Positions 28,632 to 35,929 of a DNA stretch of 55,906 nucleotides are shown one piece after another (position 1 is the first letter of the stretch; every line of letters starts with the position of its first letter). A model generated the notes under the pieces. That model was not told the DNA's origin. It did no database searches and saw nothing but the letters and a program-made list of their open reading frames with translations. Both the position numbers and the translations under genes were made by a program. The stretch is from the IMG/VR virus record IMGVR_UViG_3300031552_000006, positions 1-55,906 of that record, one strand, 5' to 3'. Source of the DNA: a virus.

Positions 28632-30271
28632 TGTCCTTAATTTTACGCAAACACCAATTTGAATTTGGTCAAATAGTAGAAGAAATCCGAAGCGGGAAGC
28701 CTATAAATAGAATTGTAGCTTATGTTGTTCCTGGAGGTGGAAAATCCTTATTTTCCCTATTATGCTGGCCATTAATAAAATATGGCCACTCAAATTCAAT
28801 ATGTTGGGTAGTCCCACGATTAACCCTAGCATATCAGGCTGAACTCAATGCGATTGATCCATTTTTTAAGAAAGAGCTCAATCATGGCATGATTATCAGG
28901 GCAGCAACAAACGAATATAACCCAAGACGGAACTGTACAGGCTACACAACAACCTACCAGGCAATAGGACAGGATTCTAATTTTTATAACGTTCGGGAAT
29001 TTGAACAAAGGAAATATATCCTCATCCTTGATGAAAATCATCATATAGCCGCAGATAATGGTCAATGGCATAAATCGATATCCCCTTTAGTAGAAAGATG
29101 TAATTTATTAATACTTCTTTCAGGTACACTCAATAGAGGCGATGAAGATAAAATCGCTTTCATGGATTACGAAGACAGAGGTAATAATATTTGCCTTGAC
29201 CTTAGTGAAAATGATTATACCCGTGTTATACGCTATACCCGGAGTGATGCATTAAAAGAAAAAGCAATACTCCCCATCAAATTTACATTATTTGACGGCG
29301 ATGTTGAATGGGAAAGGAAAGGAAAAGAATTTAAAACAAAACTGTCAAAGGCTTATGAACATTCCGGAGATGCAATACAAACGGCTTTAAATACTGCATT
29401 TGGAAATCATATCATGAAAAATGGATTTGATCATTGGATCGAATATAAAAAATATGATCCAGGATCAAAAATAGCGATTGTCGCAGCAAATATTAAACAT
29501 GCCAAATCATTACTATCAATCCTTAAGGATTGGGGTTTTAATCCTTTAATAGCAACAAGTGATGATTCTTTGGAAGCTCTAAAAGCAATAAAAGAATATC
29601 GATTTGGATCATGTGATACTATGGTCTTTTGTGGTATGTGCTCAGAAGGTCTCGATGTTCCTGAAATGACACATATTATAGTTCTCACTCATTTTCGCAC
29701 CGAAGCATATATTGAACAGCTTGTATCCAGGGCTGTACGGGTTAATAAAAAGGCCGGACCTTATGAAAGTCAGGTGGCTTATATCTTCGCTCCTGATGAT
29801 CCTCCTTTCAGAAGAGTAGTAGAAAAAATAAAAAAGGAACAATCAAATATCATTGTAAATGATTCTGATAAATCCGAATTACCAGAAAAAAAGAGAAATG
29901 GCAGAGGAGAAAGAGGGCCAGGCATCACGTTTATAAACGGCTCCATATCCGGCGCCCGTGAAATATCACTTGGTGAGATCCCGTCAGGCTATACTCCGCC
30001 CCCTACAATCAGCGAACAGGAACACTCATTAAGAAAACAGATAGATGACCATGTGAAAAGCTTCTGCCGCGTTTATATGGCAGAGCATAAAAAAGTGAAT
30101 GGAGAGATAAAGACTGTTTTTAAAAAGTCTCGGGACCTAATGGAACTTTCAGAACTCGAGCGCTGCTATGAATATGTCAAAGATTTCTATTCATTAGTTG
30201 AGAGGCCAAAAAAGAAAGTCAGGAAAAGAGGCAGATTAATACCTACTAAGGCAGTACCCTGGATAAATTAA
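28631..30271 (+). CDS. Superfamily II DEAD/DEAH-type helicase, 546 aa
   Basis: Motif I VPGGGKS near residue 35, motif II LILDENHH near residue 138, motif III LSGTLNR near residue 165, and a C-terminal RecA-like domain with motifs V (CSEGLDVPEMTHI near residue 338) and VI (QLVSRAVRVNK near residue 362). It should unwind DNA or remodel nucleoprotein with ATP. The basic tail has KKKVRKRGR. Coupled to the HNH gene by TGATG; ATG 28631 is preferred to TTG 28628. Confidence 0.85.
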   Translation: MSLILRKHQFEFGQIVEEIRSGKPINRIVAYVVPGGGKSLFSLLCWPLIKYGHSNSICWVVPRLTLAYQAELNAIDPFFKKELNHGMIIRAATNEYNPRRNCTGYTTTYQAIGQDSNFYNVREFEQRKYILILDENHHIAADNGQWHKSISPLVERCNLLILLSGTLNRGDEDKIAFMDYEDRGNNICLDLSENDYTRVIRYTRSDALKEKAILPIKFTLFDGDVEWERKGKEFKTKLSKAYEHSGDAIQTALNTAFGNHIMKNGFDHWIEYKKYDPGSKIAIVAANIKHAKSLLSILKDWGFNPLIATSDDSLEALKAIKEYRFGSCDTMVFCGMCSEGLDVPEMTHIIVLTHFRTEAYIEQLVSRAVRVNKKAGPYESQVAYIFAPDDPPFRRVVEKIKKEQSNIIVNDSDKSELPEKKRNGRGERGPGITFINGSISGAREISLGEIPSGYTPPPTISEQEHSLRKQIDDHVKSFCRVYMAEHKKVNGEIKTVFKKSRDLMELSELERCYEYVKDFYSLVERPKKKVRKRGRLIPTKAVPWIN

Positions 30272-30293
30272 TGTTATATTTGGAAGGAAAGGG

Positions 30294-30485
30294 ATGAAAA
30301 TGGATGACATGGGATTTTATTTTTTACAAAGAGATATCCAGGATATTATGGATAAACTTAAAAAATTGCAAAGCGCATATTTAAAAGAAACAGGGAGAGA
30401 GTTTATTGATGGTCAAAGGATAAATGGTTTAATGCAGTGTCCGGCATGTGGCCATTTTAAACCACTACCGCGGCACGGCGCTTAA
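30294..30485 (+). CDS. Hypothetical protein with CPACG pair, 63 aa
   Basis: GGAAAGGG upstream of the ATG. A helical N-terminal part and one CPACGHFKP pair at the C-terminus. Family unknown. Confidence 0.5.
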   Translation: MKMDDMGFYFLQRDIQDIMDKLKKLQSAYLKETGREFIDGQRINGLMQCPACGHFKPLPRHGA

Positions 30486-30635
30486 TATTTCAAAGCACCC
30501 GGAGCCTCCAAGGGTGATAGGCTGACGCCTCGTAAACCAAGTCCTTCTCGTATATCCGGGATCATTCGTGATTGAATTATGAAAGAGGGATACAGCCTAA
30601 CATTTTAAAAGCTAACATTTTAAAAGGAGAGATCA
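30486..30635 (+). other. Non-coding stretch with hairpins and a short direct repeat
   Basis: CACCC/GGGTG and AGCCT/AGGCT stems compete near 30497-30523. A direct repeat CTAACATTTTAAAAG occurs twice just before the next ribosome binding site. I do not recognise a known riboswitch here. Confidence 0.35.
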
Positions 30636-30749
30636 ATGTCGGAAACAAAACAGAAAATTATCACGTTGTTAAATGAAACGAAAAGAGATGGAATAGGTTA
30701 TCTGATTAACTATCTCGTAGAAAACGGTGTTGTAGTTGCGGCAAGCTGA
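30636..30749 (+). CDS. Small protein, 37 aa
   Basis: ATG with AAAAGGAGAG upstream. MSETKQKIITLLNETKRDGI is like the N-terminal helix of longer phage and bacterial proteins, so it may be a truncated gene. It overlaps the next frame, which suggests a frameshift (see 30710-30886). Confidence 0.5.
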   Translation: MSETKQKIITLLNETKRDGIGYLINYLVENGVVVAAS

Positions 30750-30886
30750 TAAATGTTGGAGAAATTTGCAATAAGTATTCAAGATACCGATACCCATATG
30801 ATGAGATTGAATCTGGTAAAATCAGATCCTTTGTAGTCTCTAGGATAAGCAAAAAGATCAACAAGGCTCAGTGGTGGGATAGATGA
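30710..30886 (+). pseudogene. Zinc-ribbon reading frame without a start codon
   Basis: The frame RRKRCCSCGKLINVGEICNK and onward to KAQWWDR has the look of a real zinc-ribbon protein, and its TGA overlaps the next ATG as ATGA. It has no ATG, GTG or TTG. It may be reached by a -1 frameshift from 30636-30749, start at CTG, or be a decayed gene or an assembly error. Confidence 0.35.
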
Positions 30887-31068
30887 AAAATCAAGCAGAC
30901 TATTCAAAATATAAATGTCCTTATTCTCATCTCGAAAAAGAATGCGGGCATGAATTACATGGCCCTGAAGGGTATGAAGATACATATGGTGTATGGTGCC
31001 CCTGCGGATTTAGAGGCCCGGTATTTTACCTCGATCCCAAAGATTTAAAACTTGAACCCAAGGAGTAA
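30883..31068 (+). CDS. Lar-like zinc-ribbon protein, 61 aa
   Basis: KCPYSHLEKECGHELHGPEG and GVWCPCGFRGPVF recall the restriction-alleviation Lar/zinc-ribbon family of phages, which have CPFCG and a later WCxCGxxGP. If so it may blunt host restriction. The homology is partial. Coupled to the preceding frame by ATGA. Confidence 0.5.
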   Translation: MKNQADYSKYKCPYSHLEKECGHELHGPEGYEDTYGVWCPCGFRGPVFYLDPKDLKLEPKE

Positions 31069-31071
31069 GCA

Positions 31072-31275
31072 ATGAAAAGGCCAAATGATAGCGCAGGTTA
31101 TAATACTGCAAAGTATATAAAATACCTTGAATCCCGTATCCAGTCCATGCAGGAAGTGGTAGACGCTGCAATTAAATATCATGAATATTCTGATTTTGAT
31201 CCTAAAGAAGGATGCTGTCCAGAATGTGATTTGCTATTAACAATTGACAAATATAAAGCCATAAAGGAGGGATGA
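31072..31275 (+). CDS. Hypothetical protein, 67 aa
   Basis: AAGGAG before the ATG. A helical first half and CCPECDLLL near residue 49; family unknown. Confidence 0.55.
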   Translation: MKRPNDSAGYNTAKYIKYLESRIQSMQEVVDAAIKYHEYSDFDPKEGCCPECDLLLTIDKYKAIKEG

Positions 31276-31276
31276 T

Positions 31277-31486
31277 ATGAATGCAAAAATACATGATGGT
31301 GTAGGTGGATTTTATATAGAATTAATCACAGAAGATCCTAAAGAAATTTGTCAATTAGCAAAACTTAGCCTTAATACTTTGGCAAAACAATCTATAAAAA
31401 TTCATGTATCATTTATGACGGATGGCATGGTGATAAGCGGATTTTCTTTAAGGAAAAAGAAAGATCTGACCCTAACAATTGGTTAA
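31277..31486 (+). CDS. Hypothetical protein, 69 aa
   Basis: AAAGGAGG before the ATG, one base after the previous stop. Alpha/beta; family unknown. Confidence 0.55.
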   Translation: MNAKIHDGVGGFYIELITEDPKEICQLAKLSLNTLAKQSIKIHVSFMTDGMVISGFSLRKKKDLTLTIG

Positions 31487-31536
31487 TTAAATGATTCATC
31501 CAGATCCTAACCCTGTTCATATAAAGAAAAAAATAA

Positions 31537-31710
31537 ATGGATAACTGTTACGCACAAAAAAGTGAAAAATCAAAAGTAGAACATATATATAATTTTGATA
31601 AGGGCAAGACGTATTGTGGATTAAGAGATATTTATGCCAAATATAAAATATTATCAGGACGCTCTATTTGCAAAAAATGTTTGTCAATATTTCACAAGGA
31701 AAAGGAATGA
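31537..31710 (+). CDS. Small cysteine-containing protein, 57 aa
   Basis: MDNCYAQKSEKSKVEHIYNF and CKKCLSIFHKEKE at the end suggest a small metal-binding protein. The ribosome binding site is weak (AAAGAAAAAA). Family unknown. Confidence 0.45.
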   Translation: MDNCYAQKSEKSKVEHIYNFDKGKTYCGLRDIYAKYKILSGRSICKKCLSIFHKEKE

Positions 31711-31713
31711 TTT

Positions 31714-31900
31714 ATGGACACAATCTACACCCAAATGTACCCGAGCCCTAAAGTAAAACAATGGAGATCAGAAAAATCTATATATATCAGGTAAATCTCA
31801 TTATCATAGGGCATGTCAAAAAGAATATGACAGAATCAGATGGTCGAAGAAAAACAAATCGAGGATGGAACAATTATCTTTGATGATATGCAAGCAATGA
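31714..31900 (+). pseudogene. Probable frameshifted gene remnant
   Basis: A frame starting MDTIYTQMYPSPKVKQW stops at 31794, while the +1 frame (31757-31900) continues with a protein-like sequence, GKSHYHRACQKEYDRIRW, similar in style to small zinc or HNH-like proteins. Together they look like one broken gene. Confidence 0.3.
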
Positions 31901-31953
31901 TTTGTTCGCTGAATCTTTTAAATGAATATTTAATGGAGAGAGGGATAAAATGA
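31840..31953 (+). CDS. Small protein, 37 aa
   Basis: ATG 31840; the TGA overlaps the next ATG as ATGA. MVEEKQIEDGTIIFDDMQAM is acidic and helical. It overlaps the remnant at 31714-31900. The ribosome binding site is weak; coupling to the next gene is the main support. Confidence 0.45.
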   Translation: MVEEKQIEDGTIIFDDMQAMICSLNLLNEYLMERGIK

Positions 31954-32273
31954 AAAGATGTGATCCATGCCCAAATCCAATTGACTTCTGTTCTTGTATT
32001 TTGCATCCCGATTACATCTTAAAGAAAAAGAGAAAAGACAGGTATAGCACATATGATTCTATTAAACAGATTGTAAGTGAAATCGCAAAGGATTCGGGGT
32101 TATCGATCGAGGATCTTACTGGAAAAAGCAAAATGCAAAGGATTACAAGGGTGCGGACCATGGCTATAAAAAGATGCAGGAAAAATACAAACGCCACTCT
32201 TCAGGAAATAGGTGATTTCTTTAACAGGAATCATGCAACAATAATTTACACTTTGGGAAAAGGATTAAAATAA
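31950..32273 (+). CDS. DnaA domain IV-like DNA-binding protein, 107 aa
   Basis: Residues 38-106 match the C-terminal DNA-binding domain of DnaA: a helix, GKSKMQRITRVRTMAIKRCR, then LQEIGDFFNRNHATIIYTLG, where NRNHATIIY stands for the DnaA signature RDHTTV. In DnaA this domain binds DnaA boxes. There is no AAA+ part. The N-terminal CDPCPNPIDFCSC may bind metal. It could recruit or block host initiation, or regulate phage replication. GGAGAG upstream of the ATG. Confidence 0.75.
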   Translation: MKRCDPCPNPIDFCSCILHPDYILKKKRKDRYSTYDSIKQIVSEIAKDSGLSIEDLTGKSKMQRITRVRTMAIKRCRKNTNATLQEIGDFFNRNHATIIYTLGKGLK

Positions 32274-32441
32274 TTGCAATTATACCGATATAGATGGAAG
32301 AATAACTCGAAGCGCAAAACTTTATATAACCGGATATTTAAAGTTCTTGTACGAGGCCGGACCAATAGCGCAAAGGTGCAATTTATTGATAACGGCCAGA
32401 AGGAAATAATCAGCAGGAATGCAATGGAGAGAGTGAAATGA
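32274..32441 (+). CDS. Small conserved phage protein, 55 aa, TTG start
   Basis: TTG directly follows the preceding TAA, with AAAGGA 9 nt upstream; TGA overlaps the next ATG as ATGA. The sequence (IFKVLVRGRTNSAKVQFIDN, then ISRNAMERVK) matches a short phage protein I have seen often in accessory operons, function unknown. It is basic and beta-rich, like a small nucleic-acid-binding fold. Confidence 0.6.
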   Translation: MQLYRYRWKNNSKRKTLYNRIFKVLVRGRTNSAKVQFIDNGQKEIISRNAMERVK

Positions 32442-32794
32442 AAGAAATTAAATTCAGAGCATGGGATAAAAAAGACAAACACTGGGTTTCTGATGCTTGG
32501 GTTAAAACCCACATTGGGTTATATGATCAATATCCTGAATTGATTTTCATGCAATATACCGGGCTATTGGATAAAAATGGTATGCCGATCTATGAAGGCG
32601 ACATTGTTAAAATACTCATGTATCAAGGAGATCTGAAATACGAACCTGAAATATTTACAATTGAATGGATAGAGAAAGATTTAGGATTTGGCGCAAGAGA
32701 TATTATTGATAAAGATACATGGGGTTTAGGTGATAATGATATTGAAATAATTGGCGATATCCATGAAAACCCTGAATTACTCGAAGAGGGGTAA
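32438..32794 (+). CDS. YopX family protein, 118 aa
   Basis: MKEIKFRAWDKKDKHWV, the motif QYTGLLDKNGMPIYEGDIVK and GDIHENPELL at the end are diagnostic of the YopX family, common in phages of many hosts and of unknown function. Confidence 0.85.
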   Translation: MKEIKFRAWDKKDKHWVSDAWVKTHIGLYDQYPELIFMQYTGLLDKNGMPIYEGDIVKILMYQGDLKYEPEIFTIEWIEKDLGFGARDIIDKDTWGLGDNDIEIIGDIHENPELLEEG

Positions 32795-32812
32795 AATGAC
32801 AAAGAGGTGAAA

Positions 32813-33058
32813 ATGCGATTAACAATAAAAAATAGACTAATATTATGTTGGGAAATACTGACTGTTAAAAGCGGCCATGTTCATAATGCCGATGAAAAAC
32901 AGTTATCAACATTTATTCGTGGTTATGAAGCCGGACGCAAAGATCAGCAATACGAAAATACCCTACAAACAAACTTAGACCGGGCTCCTGAATGCAATTG
33001 TTTTAAACCAGATACTTTAGTGCATGAAAGTTGTCCAGTTCATACTTTAAAACGTTAA
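32813..33058 (+). CDS. Hypothetical protein, 81 aa
   Basis: AGAGG 5 nt before ATG 32813; a GTG at 32807 is open too. Segment FIRGYEAGRKDQQ is typical of small phage proteins. The end CNCFKPDTLVHESCPVH could bind metal. The TAA opens the palindrome at 33054. Confidence 0.55.
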   Translation: MRLTIKNRLILCWEILTVKSGHVHNADEKQLSTFIRGYEAGRKDQQYENTLQTNLDRAPECNCFKPDTLVHESCPVHTLKR

Positions 33059-33096
33059 CCGCCTGGCTGGTTATTTGGGCGTTATGCCTTCGGAGG
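33054..33096. repeat. attC-like palindrome 5 (copy of 27408-27450)
   Basis: 40 of 43 bases identical to the element at 27408-27450, and in the same place relative to the preceding TAA and the following ribosome binding site, although the adjoining genes are unrelated. Confidence 0.6.
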
Positions 33097-33102
33097 AAAT
33101 AA

Positions 33103-33432
33103 ATGGATATTGCATTTTTTCATGATTGTGCAGTTGATGGATGTTACAAAAAATCAATCAAAGGAAAACAGATGTGCAGACAGCATCAAGCCGAATATGA
33201 TAGCGGCAAAAAATTAAAGGCCTTTTATGGCAAGACGGTACAAAAGAATTTAAATTGTAAATATTTAGAACTATTAGATTTTGAATATTTGGATTGTGAA
33301 TATTTAGTTGGTGTTTCTATTTGTGATCTTAATGATGCTCAGAAATCTGATTGTTGTCCGTTAAGGGGAACTGAATATGAGCATAACCAAACCTTTCACA
33401 GCGACCGCGCCACAGATCGGCGCGACGCGTGA
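33103..33432 (+). CDS. Hypothetical cysteine-rich protein, 109 aa
   Basis: GGAGG from the palindrome precedes the ATG. CAVDGCYKKSIKGKQMC and CRQHQAEY near the N-terminus form a probable zinc site; the middle has ELLDFEYLDCEYLVGVSICD. The last 14 codons lie inside the next palindrome. Family unknown. Confidence 0.55.
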   Translation: MDIAFFHDCAVDGCYKKSIKGKQMCRQHQAEYDSGKKLKAFYGKTVQKNLNCKYLELLDFEYLDCEYLVGVSICDLNDAQKSDCCPLRGTEYEHNQTFHSDRATDRRDA

Positions 33433-33435
33433 AGG
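33392..33435. repeat. attC-like palindrome 6
   Basis: CCTTTCAC (33392-33399) with GTGAAGG (33429-33435), GCG with CGC, and CGCGCC (33406-33411) with GGCGCG (33419-33424), loop 7 nt. Extra bases lie on one arm only. It is similar in sequence to palindrome 1 (TTTCA-CAG-GACCGCGC...TCGGC). Confidence 0.5.
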
Positions 33436-33461
33436 CTATCGTTATGAGACTTGGAGGAAAT

Positions 33462-33662
33462 ATGGTAAAAGCAAAAAAATATAAATGTCCGCATCACGCA
33501 TGTAAAACTACAGCTACATCTATGCCGGGTGAGTCACAGGATAGTTTTAATATCCGGCTCATAAACGAGGGATGGATATGGAGATTTAAAAGAATAAGGG
33601 GCAAAACAGATTGGGATTACATGCGTTTTTGCCCTGACTGTTCTAAGAATCATTTAATATGA
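33462..33662 (+). CDS. Hypothetical zinc-binding protein, 66 aa
   Basis: GGAGG before ATG 33462 (an earlier ATG at 33429 lies in the palindrome). CPHHACKTTATS and FCPDCSKNH give a four-ligand site. Last gene of the plus operon. Confidence 0.6.
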   Translation: MVKAKKYKCPHHACKTTATSMPGESQDSFNIRLINEGWIWRFKRIRGKTDWDYMRFCPDCSKNHLI

Positions 33663-33682
33663 GAATTGTTAGAAGGAGGAAG

Positions 33683-33717
33683 CTCCCGGACGGTATGATG
33701 TGCCCGGGGATTTTTTT
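33683..33717 (+). terminator. Rho-independent terminator of the plus operon
   Basis: A CCCGG/CCGGG stem (33683-33710 region) followed by seven T. It separates the early plus operon from the end of the minus late operon at 33716. Confidence 0.75.
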
Positions 33718-33922
33718 ATTTTTCTCGCTCATCAATCTTGGCTTGTGTATCATGGGATGAAGGTCTGATAAATTCAAGAGCATTGTTAAAAACCATATAT
33801 ATTTTCATCATCCACTTAACTTTGAATTGCTTTGATATGCTCTTAAGCATTATCAAAAATATACCCATGGCAAGCCAATTCTGATCTATAAATTCCTTAA
33901 CAGGTATATCTAAGGATATCAT
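33716..33922 (-). CDS. Hypothetical protein with hydrophobic helix, 68 aa
   Basis: GGGGAGG before the ATG. One hydrophobic stretch (NWLAMGIFLIMLKSISKQF) near residue 15 and a charged tail; a weak membrane anchor. Last gene of the late operon, in the lysis-type cluster. Confidence 0.6.
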   Translation of the reverse strand: MISLDIPVKEFIDQNWLAMGIFLIMLKSISKQFKVKWMMKIYMVFNNALEFIRPSSHDTQAKIDEREK

Positions 33923-33937
33923 ATTATCCTCCCCTCT

Positions 33938-34093
33938 TTATCCAGGCATCTTTTCAACTTTGAGGTTACGAAAATCTTCAGCAGTTGGATTTTCAAGAAT
34001 TGTTCCATCAGTGAATTTCATAAAGATCGGTACACCTTTTTCGGCAACTGCCCCAATCAAAGATACAATTAAATCTATTGTTTTCTTATCCAT
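33938..34093 (-). CDS. Small protein, 51 aa
   Basis: AAGGAAGG before the ATG at 34093. MDKKTIDLIVSLIGAVAEKG then GTILENPTAEDFRNL; family unknown. Its stop overlaps the ribosome binding site of the next gene. Confidence 0.6.
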   Translation of the reverse strand: MDKKTIDLIVSLIGAVAEKGVPIFMKFTDGTILENPTAEDFRNLKVEKMPG

Positions 34094-34124
34094 ATCAACC
34101 TTCCTTTATATAATAACCATTTAT

Positions 34125-34277
34125 TTAAATTGTTATTGGTTTAGTTAATATCCATTGCTCTATTTCGCGAGCATGTTTTAAAACTTTTACTGATTCTTCA
34201 GCAAGTTTAAGTCTACGCTGAATTTCTTTTTTTATTTTTTTGCTAGTTGTAAATTGTCTAAGCGTCAATTGTTTCAT
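34125..34277 (-). CDS. Small basic protein, 50 aa
   Basis: AAAAAGGA before the ATG at 34277. A basic helical protein (KKIKKEIQRRLKLAEESVKV); family unknown. Part of the lysis-type cluster. Confidence 0.55.
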   Translation of the reverse strand: MKQLTLRQFTTSKKIKKEIQRRLKLAEESVKVLKHAREIEQWILTKPITI

Positions 34278-34295
34278 GTCCTTTTTCCATTATAA

Positions 34296-34688
34296 TTATT
34301 CAAGTTTTACGAAATAGGGAGTAGCTGCTTCGATAAAAGAAGTCAGGGCCTTTGTTATCGCAAGCACTTTTGCATTAGCGACATCCTTCGATGCTTTGCC
34401 TTCTACATACTGAGCCATGGATTCACTGGCAGCATTGTGAGTGTCGGCATATATATCACCATACTTTTTTAGATTCTGATAAGTCTCTTCCGAAATGAGT
34501 TTCTTATCTCTCAGATCCACGATAGTATCCTTGGTCTGGTTATAGGTAACCTGTGATCTATCCAGGATTTGATACATTTTTGCCTCGAAAGAAAGAGGTT
34601 GCCCGGATGGCCCAACGGTCGCACATGCCATAATCATCATCATCATCATAACCATAAAAATCATTAATAGTTCTCTTTTTCTTTTCAT
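34296..34688 (-). CDS. Predicted lipoprotein, 130 aa
   Basis: A basic N-terminus, a hydrophobic run of methionines (MIFMVMMMMMIM) and a cysteine at residue 22 in ACATVGPSG form a lipoprotein signal. The mature part is helical. In a Gram-negative host it would sit in the inner or outer membrane. It could be an outer-membrane spanin subunit or an exclusion protein; the spanin partner is not clear. AGGAG precedes the ATG. Confidence 0.65.
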   Translation of the reverse strand: MKRKRELLMIFMVMMMMMIMACATVGPSGQPLSFEAKMYQILDRSQVTYNQTKDTIVDLRDKKLISEETYQNLKKYGDIYADTHNAASESMAQYVEGKASKDVANAKVLAITKALTSFIEAATPYFVKLE

Positions 34689-34697
34689 TTTTTTCTC

Positions 34698-35093
34698 CTA
34701 ATAAAAGTTTACAAACTCAATATTAAAATCGTTTACATTGTAAAGCAATCCCATAAATTTCATAAAGGTATTTCCAGAATTAAGGACCGCTCTTTGCCCC
34801 ATGAGTTTACCTGGATACTGCCCGAGCAAAACACAACCTCGGGAATCAGCCTCAATGTTGCCGGCATGGAAGAGAAGAGCCGTATGATCTTGAACCACAA
34901 TCTCAAAAGTGTTTTTAAATTTTTCTCCGTGGAATCTTTTGCAATAATATCGACCTTCCGGAATTTGAAATCTATCAGGATCATTATCGTCGGGTTCAAG
35001 TGTACTGCAAAAATAATGTCCGTATAAAAGCATGGCGCCAAGGGCGCCTTGAACTGACTGTTCTAACCGAACAATTTTACATTCAATCCCCAT
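34698..35093 (-). CDS. DUF5675-like protein, 131 aa
   Basis: The sequence has the DUF5675 layout: TLEPDDNDPDRFQIPEGRY near residue 32, then LFHAGNIEADSRGCVLLGQ near residue 73. The H...S-x-GC arrangement recalls L,D-transpeptidase-like folds, so a role in wall processing at lysis is possible. It lies in the lysis-type cluster and is the best lysis-enzyme candidate seen. A truncated copy of its N-terminus lies at 35464-35547. Confidence 0.7.
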   Translation of the reverse strand: MGIECKIVRLEQSVQGALGAMLLYGHYFCSTLEPDDNDPDRFQIPEGRYYCKRFHGEKFKNTFEIVVQDHTALLFHAGNIEADSRGCVLLGQYPGKLMGQRAVLNSGNTFMKFMGLLYNVNDFNIEFVNFY

Positions 35094-35145
35094 ATTTTAC
35101 TTTCCAATTATATTTTGAACATTCACAAATTTCATATAAACACCT

Positions 35146-35448
35146 CTAGTATTTTAAAAGATAAAGAATAATTCCAATAAGAGCTTGCACAGCAAGTGCA
35201 ACTCCGATACCGATAGCAATTGATCTTGAGTTTTTATCTACTTTATTGTTTAAATTTTCATGTTCGACTCTATATACTTCTATTGGTACCATGTCTCTTC
35301 GAGTATTATTTAATAATTCATACTGTTTTTCAGCTTCTCTCCCTGCAAGAGTAAGCGCATTATCCATAGCTTTTAGTCTTGTTTCAATATTTTTGATAGA
35401 TAGCATAATTACTTCGTTAAAGTGGTCACGTAAAGGCACTGTATCCAT
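35146..35448 (-). CDS. Coiled-coil protein with C-terminal membrane helix, 100 aa
   Basis: Residues 15-70 are helical and coiled-coil-like; residues 76-100 form one hydrophobic helix (IAIGIGVALAVQALIGIILY). The layout is known from holin-associated (XhlA-like) phage proteins. No strong ribosome binding site near the ATG. Confidence 0.6.
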   Translation of the reverse strand: MDTVPLRDHFNEVIMLSIKNIETRLKAMDNALTLAGREAEKQYELLNNTRRDMVPIEVYRVEHENLNNKVDKNSRSIAIGIGVALAVQALIGIILYLLKY

Positions 35449-35463
35449 TTATTCACCACTATA

Positions 35464-35547
35464 TTATCCTCTGTTAAATAAAACCATAGCGCCAATTGCG
35501 CCCTGGTCAGTTTGTTCTAAACGAATTATCTTACATCTTACTTCCAT
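35464..35547 (-). pseudogene. Truncated duplicate of the DUF5675 gene, 27 aa
   Basis: MEVRCKIIRLEQTDQGAIGA matches the first residues of the protein at 34698-35093 (GIECKIVRLEQSVQGALGAM) and then stops. The DNA is also alike. It is a partial tandem duplication or remnant, and overlaps the end of the upstream gene by 17 bases. Confidence 0.65.
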
Positions 35548-35818
35548 TGTTCATTTTATTTCTGATAGAGACTAAGGTTTGCTGCATTAATTGGGCGGTC
35601 GTATCCAGGCTATGTAAACATTCTGTTTGGCGATCAAGTTTTTGATCTATTTTTTCAAAACGCAATTTGCCTTCTTCGAGATCTTTGACAACGGCTTTGT
35701 GTTCTGCCATGAATACATCTTTATCCAATTTACAGTCCACTTTATAATTAAGCCACTTAAATGTTCCACCAGTTGCCAAGATTAATACTCCTCCAATGAT
35801 GCTTTCTATTAGATTCAT
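35531..35818 (-). CDS. Holin-like protein with N-terminal membrane helix, 95 aa
   Basis: ATG 35818 with GGAG 8 nt upstream. MNLIESIIGGVLILATGGTF is a membrane helix; the rest (KLDKDVFMAEHKAVVKDLEE) is a coiled coil. One-span proteins of this kind are often holins or holin partners. Position in the lysis-type cluster supports this. Confidence 0.6.
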   Translation of the reverse strand: MNLIESIIGGVLILATGGTFKWLNYKVDCKLDKDVFMAEHKAVVKDLEEGKLRFEKIDQKLDRQTECLHSLDTTAQLMQQTLVSIRNKMNNGSKM

Positions 35819-35929
35819 ATATAATTCTCCGAAAATAAATAAGGTCGACACAGTATACTTTCAAATTCATAACTCACTATAAGCATAAAATCAATTTATT
35901 ATATATGAACCATTTAATCATGTATTTAT

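Noticed and set aside
30486-30635. Known riboswitch
   Set aside because: The stems compete and no conserved core of a class I know is present.
20127-33717. CRISPR array or CRISPR-targeting repeat
   Set aside because: The repeats here are palindromes at gene borders with different spacing, not regular repeat-spacer units.
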